From assembly GCF_029955155.1 (NCBI RefSeq), contig NZ_JAPNOZ010000012.1, forward strand, positions 389,510 to 453,509: a stretch of 64,000 nt of DNA. Direction: 5' to 3'. The translations under genes were made by a program, and so were the position numbers. The DNA is from Psychrobacillus sp. NEAU-3TGS. Its GTDB lineage: Bacteria > Bacillota > Bacilli > Bacillales_A > Planococcaceae. The notes beneath the pieces were generated by a model. The model worked only from the letters and a program-made list of their open reading frames with translations. It ran no database searches and had not been told where the DNA came from. Below, in pieces: positions 56,525 to 64,000 of the stretch. Position 1 is the stretch's first letter, and every line of letters starts with the position of its first letter.

Positions 56525-57346
56525 TTAATTATTTTCCAATAATGCACCAATCGCTCCGCTATAACCGTGTTTTTCCAGAAAAATCGGTTTTTTCTCTTTT
56601 AAAATGGTATAAGATTCAATTATTTTTTGGAGTAATTCATTTCCTTCTAATGTGGAACCAATATAAATAATATCTTCTACTTGGTGAGCGTCTGCTGCTT
56701 GAATACATAGTGTAGCAACTACTTCACCAATAACCCCCTGCACTCCAGCTAACAAGTCTGTGCTGTCTCTTGTATCGTCTGTCTTTAATGCTACCCCGCC
56801 AAAATTACTTGCGGTTAAAGAACCTTTTAGAGGCAGTTTATTGTTTTGATATATGTCACTCACTAAAATATCTACAGAAGATCTATTTCCTAATATAGAT
56901 TGTTCGATTATATCTTTGTAGTTTTGAATACCAGTTAAAGCGGAGCCTAAGCCTAGAAGGGTTCCTCCTCCTACGCCGGTTCCTCCGATGCGACTATGTG
57001 TTTCTCCTTGCATAATATGTATAGAAGTTCCTGTTCCTATATTCGCAATAATTGCGGCTTCACTATTTATAACTTCCTCTTTTAGTTGATGCATAACTCC
57101 ATTCATCGTAGCATCGAATTCTACTATGTAAGGGATTTCATTAACCGAAGAAAGATATTCTTTTAGCTGTGCCGCGCGACCACCAGTGAGGCAGATAGAA
57201 GCTAACGAGTGGTTTGTCTCAAGCCATTCCTTTACTGCTTTAAAGTCGGATGAAGGAAAACTTTGAAAGGACATTTCTTTTTTTTCATCCCAATAAGCTA
57301 TTTTCGTCAACGTTCCACCTGCATCAATACCTATTCTAGTAGCCAT
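56525..57346 (-). CDS. coaW: Type II pantothenate kinase
   Basis: The 273-residue ASKHA-fold enzyme phosphorylates pantothenate, the first step to coenzyme A. Markers are the phosphate loop IGIDAGGTLTKIAY at the start and IANIGTGTSIHIM plus GGTGVGGGTLLGLG. It is the Staphylococcus/Bacillus-clade CoaW, usually insensitive to CoA feedback. A DUF4870 membrane-protein gene lies 27 bp upstream. Confidence 0.95.
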   Translation of the reverse strand: MATRIGIDAGGTLTKIAYWDEKKEMSFQSFPSSDFKAVKEWLETNHSLASICLTGGRAAQLKEYLSSVNEIPYIVEFDATMNGVMHQLKEEVINSEAAIIANIGTGTSIHIMQGETHSRIGGTGVGGGTLLGLGSALTGIQNYKDIIEQSILGNRSSVDILVSDIYQNNKLPLKGSLTASNFGGVALKTDDTRDSTDLLAGVQGVIGEVVATLCIQAADAHQVEDIIYIGSTLEGNELLQKIIESYTILKEKKPIFLEKHGYSGAIGALLENN

Positions 57347-57373
57347 ACTAATTCCCCTTTTATATTGAGAGAC

Positions 57374-57682
57374 TTATTTAATCCAAGACCCTACGATTGG
57401 ATAGTTAAACTTGTCTCCATTAATCGCTTTAATTATTCCGATTATTGGAACAACAAATGCCATTATACCAAAAATAATGACCATCGGGATACCAATTAAA
57501 AAAATAATTAGGAATACAGAGACCGTGATTAAAAAGTACATCACAAGCTGAAATAACACCGCTTGTATGGAAAGCTTTTTAACCTCTTCATCATCTACAA
57601 CCAAGTACAAAATAAACGGAACTAGAAATGGAGCAAACCAAGTACTTGCATGTAGCAGAACTTTTAATCCAGTATTTTGCAT
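57374..57682 (-). CDS. DUF4870 membrane protein (102 residues)
   Basis: Three hydrophobic segments and the motif ASTWFAPFLVPFILY ... KLSIQAVLFQLV mark the DUF4870 (Tic20-like) group. The C-terminus INGDKFNYPIVGSWI is typical. Function unknown; the pair with coaW may be one transcript. Confidence 0.82.
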   Translation of the reverse strand: MQNTGLKVLLHASTWFAPFLVPFILYLVVDDEEVKKLSIQAVLFQLVMYFLITVSVFLIIFLIGIPMVIIFGIMAFVVPIIGIIKAINGDKFNYPIVGSWIK

Positions 57683-57746
57683 GCAAAATCGAACTCCTTT
57701 CTTTTTTTTCCTTATTTACGACAGAAAGCGACAAAAGGTTTCATTT

Positions 57747-59258
57747 TTATCTTTTAAAAACAATTTCACCGTTCACGATTGTTTGTAACACTTTGGACGT
57801 AGTAAATGTCTCTTTTGTTAACGCTTGATCTACAATTGTAAAATCAGCATCATAGCCACTCATAATTTTCCCACGCACATGCTCCATTCCAATTGCCTTT
57901 GCACTTCCGGTGGTAAATAACGAAATCGCTTCAAAAGCAGTCAGTTCTTGATGTGGTAAGTATATATTATTAGCAGCCGCATCCATCCCAAGTAACGGAT
58001 CAGCAAGCTCGATTGGTGAGTCAGATCCTCCTGAGCAATCAAAGCCCTTTTCAACTAACGTTTTCCAAGCGTATGCCCAAGTTAAACGTTCTTTACCTAA
58101 ACGATCGACTACCCAAGGGAAATCGGATGGTACAAACATTGGTTGAATATCTAACACTACCGGTAATTGAGCCATTCTGCTTACTAGCTCTTCTGAAAGT
58201 ACATTCACATGAATAAGTCTATCTTTTTTACCGACTGGCGCAGGATATTTTTCGATTAGATTTAATATAATCTCAACTGCTTTATCGCCAATGACATGTA
58301 CTGCAATATTTTCATCATATTTCCTTGCTAGCTTTACGAGACCCTCTAATATTGCCTGATCATGTACAGCAACTCCTTTAACCCCAGGAGAATCTGAATA
58401 ATCTTCTGATAGTAATGCTGTATGTCCTCCAAGTGACCCATCAATAAATATTTTCATCGCACCAAATTCTATAAATTCTGTTGGTTCTTCTCCTTGCATT
58501 TGCTCAAACACTTCGTGGTGTCGAAGCAAATGCGTTCGAAAACTGGAACCTATTGTACGACGATACGCTTCTAGTGGGACAGTATATGGACCATAATAGG
58601 CCATGTCTTCTGTGTGCACTCCTGTCAATCCTTTTGCCTGTAAGTCGGTGACACTTGCTTTAATGACTTCTTCTAAGTACTCCGTTTTTACAGCTGGAAT
58701 ATGAGAGGTAATCAATTGTTGGGCTTCATCATAAAATAGTCCATTTAAATTGCCGTGCTCATCTTTTCCGATAATACCGCCAATAGGGTTTGGTGTGTCC
58801 TTTGTAACTCCTGCTAACTCCATCGCTTTCCAATTTGCAACTAGCACGTGTCTACAGATTCTTTTCAAGACGACAGGAGTTTCTTTCATTTCATCTAAAT
58901 CATTGCAAGTGATTGGACGACCTTCTACTAATTTGTTATCATTCCAACCTTCCGCAACATACCAATCTCCTTTTTTCACATGTTCAGCTACTGTTGACAC
59001 GATTGTTTGAATAGAAGTAAACATAGATAAATCTAAATAAGCCAGTTTTTCTCCATGACCAATCAAATGAATATGACTGTCCACAAAACCAGGATACATG
59101 GTAGCCCCTTGTAATGAATGAACTTGATCAGCTAGATGTACTAATTGGTCTTTCTGTCCTGTCTGAACAATCTTCCCATTCTCCACCAATACCGCTTCTA
59201 CTGTTTCTCCTTCTGCATTCATCGTAAAAATAAGTCCATCTGTCCAAAGTGTTTTCAT
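57747..59258 (-). CDS. Amidohydrolase family protein (YtcJ-like)
   Basis: The 503-residue metal-dependent hydrolase of the Amidohydro_3 group has the N-terminal metal motif DSHIHLIGHG, a Lys-type bridge region (MKIFIDGSLGGHTALL), HVIGDKAVE and the final acidic GGSDSPIE. It probably cleaves an imide or amide, substrate unknown. No signal peptide. The start overlaps the stop of the DUF1836 gene by 4 nt. Confidence 0.88.
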   Translation of the reverse strand: MKTLWTDGLIFTMNAEGETVEAVLVENGKIVQTGQKDQLVHLADQVHSLQGATMYPGFVDSHIHLIGHGEKLAYLDLSMFTSIQTIVSTVAEHVKKGDWYVAEGWNDNKLVEGRPITCNDLDEMKETPVVLKRICRHVLVANWKAMELAGVTKDTPNPIGGIIGKDEHGNLNGLFYDEAQQLITSHIPAVKTEYLEEVIKASVTDLQAKGLTGVHTEDMAYYGPYTVPLEAYRRTIGSSFRTHLLRHHEVFEQMQGEEPTEFIEFGAMKIFIDGSLGGHTALLSEDYSDSPGVKGVAVHDQAILEGLVKLARKYDENIAVHVIGDKAVEIILNLIEKYPAPVGKKDRLIHVNVLSEELVSRMAQLPVVLDIQPMFVPSDFPWVVDRLGKERLTWAYAWKTLVEKGFDCSGGSDSPIELADPLLGMDAAANNIYLPHQELTAFEAISLFTTGSAKAIGMEHVRGKIMSGYDADFTIVDQALTKETFTTSKVLQTIVNGEIVFKR

Positions 59259-59824
59259 TTTTTAGGCTCCTTTTTATTTGCGATTAAGTCATCCACTAAT
59301 AGTTCTGCTGCCTTTCGATATGCATTGCTCATATTGGCAAGAGAGTTGATAAACAATAAGTGTTTCAAGTCTTCTGCAATATCAAATTGATCGATTTCCT
59401 TTTCATGTGCTTTCATTTCTGCTAAGAAACTTTGCGCATTGCTTTGTTGCAAGGCGACTGAATAAGAATAAAAATCTTCTAAATTGAAATTCTCACTTAT
59501 TATTTTTTCATTGATTGGATTCATGGTGGTCTTTATATCATTAATAGAGAGTGCACCCTTCAATTGATATATTAAACTAATTAACATTAGATGCTGCTTG
59601 GAATATTTCTTGTTTTTAATCGGGACAAATAATTTTCCTTTTGCATAGTTATTAATCATCGTCTTGGTTAAGACCTTTTCCTCATCGTTTCGTAAAGTTG
59701 GACCAAATTTCGAATCAAATAATTGAATAACCTGATCCATATAAAGATCGATATCTGGTATTTCTTCCGCATGAATGGTAGCGTCAAGCCCCAGTCTATT
59801 GACGAGTTCATCTGATTTGTTCAT
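59255..59824 (-). CDS. DUF1836 family protein
   Basis: The 189-residue protein has the family signature IPDIDLYMDQVIQLF, LTKTMINNYAKGKLFVP and KKYSKQHLMLISLIYQLK, a helix-turn-helix-like arrangement at the N-terminus. The function of DUF1836 is unknown; a regulator is plausible. It is translationally coupled to the downstream amidohydrolase gene. Confidence 0.85.
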   Translation of the reverse strand: MNKSDELVNRLGLDATIHAEEIPDIDLYMDQVIQLFDSKFGPTLRNDEEKVLTKTMINNYAKGKLFVPIKNKKYSKQHLMLISLIYQLKGALSINDIKTTMNPINEKIISENFNLEDFYSYSVALQQSNAQSFLAEMKAHEKEIDQFDIAEDLKHLLFINSLANMSNAYRKAAELLVDDLIANKKEPKK

Positions 59825-59957
59825 GTAAATTCCTCCGATGCTAGCTTGTTATTATCGTATCTTAAAAATAGTTTTCAGTAAACATTGACTATTCATTAGT
59901 ATGGGTATATCATATTAAGTAGTTATTAAAACTACATAATGTTATGGAGGTATTCTA

Positions 59958-60605
59958 ATGGAGAAGTACATAAGAGAACCATTTAACGGATTATCGCATC
60001 TTTTTGGAGCAATACTTGGTGTTTTTGCTTTAATCGCAATGATTATAAAAGGTATTGCACTAGAAGCATCAGGTTTAACGATTACTGCACTTGTTCTATT
60101 TGGAGTGAGCATGATATTGTTGTACGCTGCGTCGGCCACCTATCATATGGTTATCGCTAAGGATCATGTAATTCATCAGTTACGACGATTGGATCATTCG
60201 ATGATCTATTTATTGATAGCAGGAACCTATGCCCCATTTTGTTTAATCGCTTTAAAAGGTACTACTGGTTATACGTTATTTAGTATTATCTCCATAATGG
60301 CGGTTAGCGGGATATTATTTAAGATGATATGGTTCAATTGTCCAAGATGGATTTCTACTGTTTTATATATTGGAATGGGATGGATTATTGTCATTTTGGC
60401 TTCTCCACTAGCGGGAGTACTTGGGACACAAGGGCTCTTTTTTCTACTATTAGGGGGAATATTTTATACGATCGGTGGAGTTATTTACGGTATCAAGCCT
60501 AATATCCCCTTTATCAAAAAGTTAGGATTCCATGAGATTTTTCATATTTTCATCTTACTCGGGACAATAAGTCATTTTATCTGTGTATTTGTCTATGTGA
60601 TTTAG
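59958..60605 (+). CDS. Hemolysin III / PAQR family membrane protein
   Basis: The 215-residue protein has seven membrane helices and the PAQR metal-site motifs: SHLFGAILG, SATYHM, DHSMIYLLIAGTY and HEIFHIFILLGTISHF. The His and Asp residues for zinc are all kept. Bacillus members include YqfA. Despite the name there is no good proof of hemolytic activity; roles in membrane homeostasis are suspected. Confidence 0.92.
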   Translation: MEKYIREPFNGLSHLFGAILGVFALIAMIIKGIALEASGLTITALVLFGVSMILLYAASATYHMVIAKDHVIHQLRRLDHSMIYLLIAGTYAPFCLIALKGTTGYTLFSIISIMAVSGILFKMIWFNCPRWISTVLYIGMGWIIVILASPLAGVLGTQGLFFLLLGGIFYTIGGVIYGIKPNIPFIKKLGFHEIFHIFILLGTISHFICVFVYVI

Positions 60606-60616
60606 CATAAAAGCGG

Positions 60617-60650
60617 AAAACGCCCTTTTGCACAAGCAAAGGGCGTTTTT
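60617..60650. terminator. Shared terminator of the PAQR and osmC genes
   Basis: AAAACGCCCTTTTGC and GCAAAGGGCGTTTTT form a near-perfect stem between the convergent stop codons. Confidence 0.9.
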
Positions 60651-60652
60651 GA

Positions 60653-61099
60653 TTATTTTTTCGTATAAACGGTAATAATTGGCTCTAGTTGTAATTCTAC
60701 ATTTCCTTGTATTGCACGGCTGATCATGCAAGACGTTTCTGCTTTTTTTGCTAGTTTCTCAGTCATTGCCAAGTCCTTTTCATGTTCAATAACTATTACT
60801 GGACGATGAATAATTTTTTTATATGTAAAAACACCATTTGTGACATCTACCACTGCAGTTGACTCCATATCTAGTGCATGCTTCATAATTTTACTACGTT
60901 CAAGCATTGCCGCAAGCGTTATAATATAACAAGTAGCAGCTGCTCCTAGTAACATTTCGTCCGGATTTGTCCCAATTCCAGGACCGTCCATTTCTACCGG
61001 TATCGACACTTTTGTATGTAAGTGTTCTGCCTGAATTTCTCCTACATCATTACGATTGCCTGGCCAATTTGCTTTTAAATGGAAATAATGTTCAGCCAC
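60653..61099 (-). CDS. OsmC/Ohr-family peroxiredoxin-like protein
   Basis: The 148-residue protein starts at GTG 61099 (AAAGGA 9 nt before) with VAEHYFHLKANWPG, the usual family start. The two redox cysteines are in LLGAAATCYIITL and AETSCMISRAI, so it should reduce organic peroxides. It is the YhfA/SACOL-type OsmC subgroup rather than Ohr. An upstream ATG in frame abuts the site and is less likely. Confidence 0.88.
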   Translation of the reverse strand: MAEHYFHLKANWPGNRNDVGEIQAEHLHTKVSIPVEMDGPGIGTNPDEMLLGAAATCYIITLAAMLERSKIMKHALDMESTAVVDVTNGVFTYKKIIHRPVIVIEHEKDLAMTEKLAKKAETSCMISRAIQGNVELQLEPIITVYTKK

Positions 61100-61187
61100 T
61101 TCTATCATTCCTTTCTTGTATTTATTCAGTAGTTGGAAAAACATACGATTTCCAGTATGATTAGTAAAGAGAAAGAAGGGATCCCTC

Positions 61188-61556
61188 TTGCTAAAAAGTC
61201 ACAATAAAATTGCTGGTATTATGATTGTTTCATCGATGTTTTTACTTATTTTAGGTGTAAGATACATACTAGGTCAAGATTTAGTTATCATGAACTTCGT
61301 CGCTTTTGCTGCATTTTCGGTTGCTGTTGGGGTAATAGCAGCTGCCTTGTTAATGTATAAATTACATAAAGGATTTTATATTTTTACGCTAGGTCTTGTC
61401 ATTGGATTCTTTGAATTATTTCGTTCTTTTCTTGTTGGAGCAGAAGAATTTGGTGATCTAGTTGGAATTCTTTCGTTATTTATCTTTACTTCCTTTGGTT
61501 TAGTAATAGGACTGATTGTAGAGGGTATTTTGTATATTATAAAGAAGAACAAGTGA
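61188..61556 (+). CDS. Small membrane protein with four helices (122 residues)
   Basis: Four hydrophobic helices fill most of the sequence, with a charged loop HKG near the middle and a basic tail (IIKKNK). Translation starts at TTG after AAGAAGGGATCC. Not recognised. A strong terminator follows. Confidence 0.65.
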   Translation: MLKSHNKIAGIMIVSSMFLLILGVRYILGQDLVIMNFVAFAAFSVAVGVIAAALLMYKLHKGFYIFTLGLVIGFFELFRSFLVGAEEFGDLVGILSLFIFTSFGLVIGLIVEGILYIIKKNK

Positions 61557-61600
61557 AAAAGAAGTTTTTCCGCCATATTAGCGAGAAAAACTTCTTTTTT
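61556..61600. terminator. Bidirectional terminator
   Basis: AAAAAGAAGTTTTTC pairs with GAGAAAAACTTCTTTTT around CGCCATATTAGC; it serves both convergent genes. Confidence 0.85.
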
Positions 61601-63143
61601 AAGGAGAAATAATGGTTCTATTTCTTCCTTCGGATTTAGCTATATATAACGCCTCATCAACTCGATTAAAGAGTTCATTCATGCTTTCTTTGTTTGCTTT
61701 ATACTCTCCAACACCAGCAGATATCGTTATCTTTCTATTTTGTGAAAAGATGCTAGCTTCTATTTCTTTACGTAGTTTTTCTGCTAGATTATACGTGTCT
61801 TTCAAAGAGCCATTAGGTGAGATAATTACAAATTCTTCTCCACCCAGTCGAATACAAACATCCTTTTCTGAAACAACAGACATCATCTTGGTCGCTAAAA
61901 AATGTAATGTCTCATCCCCTGTTTGATGGCCGTATTCATCATTAACGCGTTTAAAATGATCGATATCAATGCTAATAATAGAAAAAGGTGTGTGTTGTTC
62001 CAATAAGTCAGCAAAGTACAATGCTGAATATCTTCTGTTTCTCAATCCAGTAAGTGGATCCGTTAATGACTGATGCTTAAAGTTCGCAACTTCTTCCTCT
62101 TGCAGCTTTCGATAATTGGCAATTGTTTCAGTCAGTTGTTTTGCTTCAAAATACCAGGTAGAAACTTTTCCACTGTCCCCAGGTACACCTTCTAAGCGGG
62201 CATTCATCGTTGATAGCGCCAAGTTTTTCAAAGGTGAAGCAAGTTTTTCCGATAATAAATAAGCTAATACGAAAAAAAGAATAACAAATGGTAATGAGTA
62301 AAAAAACATTTTCGTAATGATTCCATTTATAGGTTGTAGACTACTCTCATAAGGAGTTTGTGAAACAACGCCCCACTTACTTTCAGGTATATATGAATAG
62401 CCAGCCAATACATGTTCACCTAGTGTATTATATATTTCTAGTGCACCATTTTTTCGATTCAATAAACTTTGAACCACCTTATTCTCCCGAACGCTTTCTC
62501 CAATTCTTACTATGTTAGGATGATAGATTAATGTTCCCTCTTCATCCACTACGAAAACATAGGAACCATCTTGACTAAAATGTTCCGCTAAAATGCTTTG
62601 AATGAAATTATCTTCTTGCAAATAAATCGAACCATTTAACATCCCCAGGTATGTACCCGAATCATCAAATAATGGTGTGGACACAAGTATTAATAGCCGC
62701 CCTGTTACAGCTTTATAAGGCTTTGTAATAATTTTTTCTTTTTTACGCAGAGCTTCTTCCACTCCCGGGGAGTCTATTTTCTCACCCGCAATACCTATGT
62801 TCGGAGAGGTTGCTATCGCGATTTTATCACTTCCAATTACAGAAAGTGAATTAAAGTTTTTACCGCTTATTAGTAATTGGTTTAAAATTTTAGTTAATTC
62901 TTCAGGGTTATCGATATGACCAATTACATCAGGTTTTCTCGCTTCAAGATTCGCTTCCATTGCTTTAAAAACTTCTTGAGACAATTTCCCTAGTTTCAGT
63001 GCATACATTTCATTTTGCTCTAATGATTTTTCGATCAAACTTTTTTTCGTTACTAGATAACTAGAAAAAAGGGAACTACTTAAAATGGCTATCATTGTAA
63101 AAGTAGTCAGTGTAAGTATCCAAAATTTAAGTGTTTTGTTCAT
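61599..63143 (-). CDS. Membrane diguanylate cyclase (Cache-GGDEF)
   Basis: The 514-residue protein (ATG 63143, site AAAGGGG) has a helix at about 5-25, an extracellular double-Cache sensor (about 35-265; SIYLQEDNFIQSIL, YVFVVDEEGTLIYHPN), a second helix (about 280-302), and a GGDEF domain from about 355 with LTDPLTGLRNRRYS, IDIDHFKRVNDEYGH and the active site RLGGEEF. It makes cyclic di-GMP in answer to a small external ligand. No RxxD inhibitory site is seen before GGEEF, so product inhibition may be lacking. Confidence 0.94.
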   Translation of the reverse strand: MNKTLKFWILTLTTFTMIAILSSSLFSSYLVTKKSLIEKSLEQNEMYALKLGKLSQEVFKAMEANLEARKPDVIGHIDNPEELTKILNQLLISGKNFNSLSVIGSDKIAIATSPNIGIAGEKIDSPGVEEALRKKEKIITKPYKAVTGRLLILVSTPLFDDSGTYLGMLNGSIYLQEDNFIQSILAEHFSQDGSYVFVVDEEGTLIYHPNIVRIGESVRENKVVQSLLNRKNGALEIYNTLGEHVLAGYSYIPESKWGVVSQTPYESSLQPINGIITKMFFYSLPFVILFFVLAYLLSEKLASPLKNLALSTMNARLEGVPGDSGKVSTWYFEAKQLTETIANYRKLQEEEVANFKHQSLTDPLTGLRNRRYSALYFADLLEQHTPFSIISIDIDHFKRVNDEYGHQTGDETLHFLATKMMSVVSEKDVCIRLGGEEFVIISPNGSLKDTYNLAEKLRKEIEASIFSQNRKITISAGVGEYKANKESMNELFNRVDEALYIAKSEGRNRTIISP

Positions 63144-63305
63144 TTTATTTTCCCCTTTAAAAAGCATTCCAAATCATTATAGCATTTGAACTACAGTTTT
63201 CCCTTCACGATTGATACTTTTACAATTAAAAATTTTAAAAACAGGAAATATTACACATACAATAATGATGCGTCCTTGTTTCAGTTTCTTTCTTTAGATA
63301 AACTG

Positions 63306-63392
63306 GTTGCTTTCGCACTAATCTATTTGCTTACCAGCTAGAATTGGTTGCTCTTAATAACTGATTGATTGCTTTTAGACATTTATTGGATG
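63306..63392 (+). repeat. 21-bp-phased TTGCT repeat array, copy D
   Basis: TTGCT occurs at 63307, 63327, 63348 and 63369 (spacings 20, 21, 21), closing with ACATTTATTGGATGATCAA, related to the ends of the other arrays. It is more diverged than copies B and C. Confidence 0.75.
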
Positions 63393-63715
63393 ATCAAACG
63401 TCGAAATAGTTCACCATTTAGTGATTCTAAAGTTTGCCGCTATCCCAAAAAGCATACGCCCGATTGTATTTTCGGCTCTAACAGGATATGTCTCTAGCAA
63501 CATTTTGTTAGAATTCCAACTTAGCAATACAACATATAATTAGACTGAGCGCACCTCTCCTCGCTCTACATACTAATTCCAGCTGTTTAAAAAAGTTGAT
63601 CTTAATCTTGTTGATGAAAAAAGATCTCCCTAATAAAAATTATCCAATATCTTAAACAAGCATAAAGATGTAGGTGCTCGATATGTAATGAAAGTAAATA
63701 TTAACATAAGTGTGT

Positions 63716-63842
63716 CGCACATCATAAGGAAACTGCGCGGTAAAGAGATACGGCAAAGGGAATTGATTTCCGCTCCAGGCGGACGCTTACCGCGGGGCGG
63801 GCGGTGAGCCCGCAGGTGTCGCCGCCTTGCGCTTCCATCAAT
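63716..63842. repeat. GC-rich intergenic repeat with GGAAACTGCGCGGTAA end
   Basis: AAGGAAACTGCGCGGTAA, then the GC-rich block GCTCCAGGCGGACGCTTACC ... CGCCGCCTTGCGCTTCCATC. It is a single copy of the unit found twice, head to head, in the element at 13.87-14.48 kb. The rest of 63168-64000 contains array copy D and otherwise nothing I can support as a gene. Confidence 0.72.
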
Positions 63843-64000
63843 AGAACTTGCTGACTAATCCATAATTAAATGCAAAAAGCTCTTTAATTTATTTACCACT
63901 GTCCAGCTGTTTCTTATTTAAAATCATTTTATGTACAGTATAAATTATAGGGAAGGTTGCTATTAGCTATTCAAGTAATTGGTCCCAACAATAGATAACA

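Overview
The window is low-GC Firmicute DNA. Gene content and order point to the order Bacillales and probably the Planococcaceae/Caryophanaceae side (Psychrobacillus, Sporosarcina or Lysinibacillus-like); the family is inferred from memory of gene neighbourhoods, not from a search. Supporting signs are purine-rich Shine-Dalgarno sites with many TTG/GTG starts, a YjcZ-type small sporulation protein, and blocks that follow Bacillus subtilis order: ypjP / thyA-dfrA / ypmR-ypmS / msrA-msrB, ypgQ / ypgR, and csp / ypeQ / ypeP.

Layout. 0-4 kb: a methionine ABC importer operon (metQ-metN-metI-metQ, minus strand) behind a clear sigma-A promoter and an S-box SAM riboswitch. 4.4-8.5 kb: odhAB of the 2-oxoglutarate dehydrogenase complex. 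8.8-12.5 kb: an OmpR-type two-component system and a PAS-GGDEF protein broken by one missing base. 12.7-17.1 kb: a tRNA-like RNA, a GNAT acetyltransferase, a YfhE-like small protein, a composite inverted-repeat element, and frameshifted murG-like and MATE genes. 17.4-19.4 kb: two tandem CAP-domain secreted proteins produced by a duplication that also copied the tail of the neighbouring gene. 19.5-30.9 kb: housekeeping genes (COG0523 GTPase, Ctp protease, deoD, yozE, a chemoreceptor, an AAA kinase, msrAB, ypmSR, degV, dfrA, thyA).

31-36.8 kb is an accessory island lodged between thyA and ypjP. It carries an unrecognised 466-residue protein with a possible uracil-DNA-glycosylase-like N-terminal part, several tiny unknown genes, and decayed phage replication genes (internally deleted ssb, recU remnant, MazG-like remnant). 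36.9-47.4 kb: ypjP, a methyltransferase and bacilliredoxin pair, a flavin amine oxidase, the divergent NHEJ pair ligD and ku (ku frameshifted), DUF3231, small sporulation/lipoprotein genes and an Est30-type esterase. 47.5-64 kb: a LysR regulator, CvfC/YpgR, an ABC-F ATPase, YpgQ, Fhs, two cold-shock proteins, YpeQ, an RNase H protein, type II pantothenate kinase, a YtcJ-like amidohydrolase, DUF1836, a PAQR/hemolysin III protein, OsmC, and a Cache-GGDEF diguanylate cyclase.

Three patterns cut across the window. (1) A dispersed intergenic repeat in which TTGCT recurs every 20-21 bp, two turns of B-DNA, at 17.2, 48.4-48.7 (178-bp tandem duplication) and 63.3 kb. (2) A second repeat family with a GC-rich hairpin core and the terminal motif GGAAACTGCGCGGTAA, at 4.2, 13.9-14.5 and 63.7 kb. 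(3) At least seven single-base losses that break otherwise intact genes, nearly all explained by a homopolymer one base too short, which suggests sequence or assembly error as strongly as true gene decay. No rRNA, canonical tRNA, CRISPR array or intact transposase was seen.
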